Shown here piece by piece: positions 62,893 to 64,000 of a DNA stretch of 64,000 bases. The stretch comes from Paracoccaceae bacterium (lineage in GTDB: Bacteria > Pseudomonadota > Alphaproteobacteria > Rhodobacterales > Rhodobacteraceae), in the NCBI GenBank assembly GCA_006226775.1, contig SBGD01000018.1, forward strand, positions 1-64,000, read 5' to 3'. Within the stretch, counting starts at the first letter, position 1. Every line of letters starts with the position of its first letter. Below the pieces are notes generated by a model. That model saw only the letters and a program-made list of their open reading frames with translations. It made no database searches and was not told where the DNA came from. A program made the translations under genes and the position numbers.

Positions 62893-63327
62893 ATGCGAAG
62901 CAACGACAACAAGACCAAAGCCACCGATGCCTCGGTCGAGGCGTTCCTCGCCGCGGTCGCGCCCGAGCCCAAGCGCCGCGATGCGCAGGCGCTCGACGCG
63001 CTGTTCCGGCGGGTCACCGGCTACCGGCCACGTATGTGGGGGCCGACGATCCTCGGCTACGGGCAGTATCATTACCGCTATGCCAGCGGACGCGAGGGCG
63101 ATTTCCTCGCCACCGGGTTTTCGCCGCGCAAGGCCAACCTGTCGATCTACATCCTGCCGGGCTATGCTGATTTCGGCGACCTGCTGGGGCGGCTGGGCAA
63201 GCACAAGACCGGCAAGTCCTGTCTCTACGTCAACAAGCTGGCGAATATCGACCTGGAGGTGCTGGAAGAGCTGATCGCCGTCGGGCTGCGCGACCTGAAC
63301 AGCCATTGGCCGGTGATGCCGACTTGA
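62893..63327 (+). CDS. DUF1801 domain protein
   Basis: A 144-residue cytoplasmic protein. The ATG at 62893 has AAAGGAGGG just upstream. It contains the DUF1801 marks 'MWGPTILGYGQYHYRYASG', 'SPRKANLSIYI' and 'HKTGKSCLYVNKL'. The family (YdhG-like) has no firm function. It is divergent from the MBL gene; nothing around it suggests a role. Confidence 0.85.
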   Translation: MRSNDNKTKATDASVEAFLAAVAPEPKRRDAQALDALFRRVTGYRPRMWGPTILGYGQYHYRYASGREGDFLATGFSPRKANLSIYILPGYADFGDLLGRLGKHKTGKSCLYVNKLANIDLEVLEELIAVGLRDLNSHWPVMPT

Positions 63328-63378
63328 CCGTTACGTCCGATCTGGCAAGGAGCGGACCTTGATCTTCGATCCGACGCA

Positions 63379-63442
63379 GCCCCGGACTTGATCCGGGGCC
63401 TCAAGTCAAACGGGCGGTGAGGTCCCGGATCATGTCCGGGAC
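63379..63442. repeat. CCCGGA-type hairpin pair
   Basis: GCCCCGGA-cttga-TCCGGGGC (63379-63399) and GTCCCGGA-tcatg-TCCGGGAC (63422-63442), in the DUF1801-gltX gap. They relate to the cluster at 55248-55351. Outer CGCAG/CTGCG bases around the pair can also pair, allowing one larger structure. Confidence 0.7.
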
Positions 63443-63562
63443 TGCGTTGCGCTCAATGGCGGTGTCAGTCCGGAGCCTTCCGTCTCCCGCACGACAACGC
63501 AGCGGCATCTTCTGGACAAGCCCTGCCGTTCATGGGAAACGCCATGCCAACAGGAGACACCC

Positions 63563-64000
63563 ATGACCACCACCCGCTTTGCCCCGTCGCCCACCGGCTA
63601 TATCCACATCGGCAACCTGCGCACCGCGCTGTTCAACTGGCTGATCGCGCGCAAGGCCGGCGGCACCTTCATCCTGCGCATCGACGACACCGATCCCGAG
63701 CGCTCGAAAGAGGAATACGTCGAGGCGATCAAGCAGGATCTCGATTGGCTGGGCCTGCACTGGGACCGGGTGGAACGACAGTCCGAGCGGCTCGACCGCT
63801 ACGAGGAGGCCGCCCGGACCCTTCGCGACAAGGGCCGCTTCTACGAGGCTTTCGAGACCCCCACGGAACTGGATCTCAAGCGCAAGAAACAGCTCAATAT
63901 GGGCAAGCCGCCGGTCTATGACCGCGCGGCGCTGGCGCTGTCGGAAGAGGAAAAGGCCAAGCTGCGGGCCGAGCGTGGCGCGGGCGTCTGGCGCTTCAAG
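63563..64000 (+). CDS. gltX: Glutamyl-tRNA synthetase, N-terminal part (3' end outside window)
   Basis: The first 146 residues are visible: '[20 protein letters not shown]' is the class I HIGH signature (HIGN), followed by '[17 protein letters not shown]' with the glutamate- and ATP-site residues. The enzyme charges tRNA(Glu), possibly also tRNA(Gln) for later amidation. ACAGGAGA lies 8 nt before the ATG. The KMSKS part is beyond the window. Confidence 0.95.
   Translation, partial: MTTTRFAPSPTGYIHIGNLRTALFNWLIARKAGGTFILRIDDTDPERSKEEYVEAIKQDLDWLGLHWDRVERQSERLDRYEEAARTLRDKGRFYEAFETPTELDLKRKKQLNMGKPPVYDRAALALSEEEKAKLRAERGAGVWRFK

Overview
The window is GC-rich, densely coded chromosomal DNA of an alphaproteobacterium, almost certainly Rhodobacterales (Roseobacter group / Paracoccaceae). 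Support: the tol-pal-cpoB-tilS-ftsH order, a scattered aa3 oxidase cluster (ctaC-ctaB-small ORF-ctaG-ctaE) followed by SURF1, thrC and an M16 peptidase, a Tad pilus locus with short 'GAVTVDW' pilins, a TopA with a Lys/Ala-rich tail, an FeS-type photolyase and three tandem peptide deformylase genes. No phage, insertion sequence, CRISPR array, rRNA or tRNA was seen. Identification is by reading protein motifs only.

Layout. 1-6.6 kb: envelope block tolA(end)-tolB-pal-cpoB, then tilS and ftsH. 6.9-9.9 kb: one-carbon/aromatic block fhs, chorismate mutase, folD. 10-14.4 kb: a thioesterase, a membrane LytTR regulator, and a DNA-repair pair (PdeM nuclease plus Lhr-like helicase). 14.6-27.9 kb: a minus-strand Tad/Flp pilus locus: four tandem 59-aa pilin genes, cpaB, secretin cpaC, an OmpA lipoprotein, cpaE, cpaF, tadB, tadC, two TPR proteins, prepilin peptidase and an AAA ATPase. 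Terminators split it into several transcription units; tadE/F/G are not here. 28-37.7 kb: lytic transglycosylase, 3-oxoacid CoA-transferase, L,D-transpeptidase, topA, a secreted hypothetical, dprA (with two perfect CtrA boxes) and tldD. 37.7-45.5 kb: terminal oxidase cluster, SURF1, thrC, M16 peptidase, acetyltransferase. 45.6-52.8 kb: metallo-hydrolase, FAD oxidase, def-def-def-fmt, leuA. 52.8-64 kb: a leucine leader peptide/attenuator, SDR, photolyase, MORN protein, nadE, a PfkB-zincin-GDSL operon, a Tat-exported MBL enzyme, a DUF1801 protein and the start of gltX.

The most interesting signals are outside the ordinary genes: (1) a dispersed element of two adjacent ~20-bp palindromes always 2 nt apart, six full copies of one sequence type, one diverged copy that keeps perfect pairing, and one half copy used as a terminator; (2) a composite hairpin plus AT-rich core that in two copies also supplies the ribosome binding site and start codon; (3) a leucine-rich leader peptide with mutually exclusive hairpins before leuA, apparently leaderless; (4) two TTAA-N7-TTAA CtrA boxes before dprA; (5) an Fnr-type box between tldD and ctaC; (6) a third deformylase paralogue that has lost its catalytic Glu and Cys ligand.
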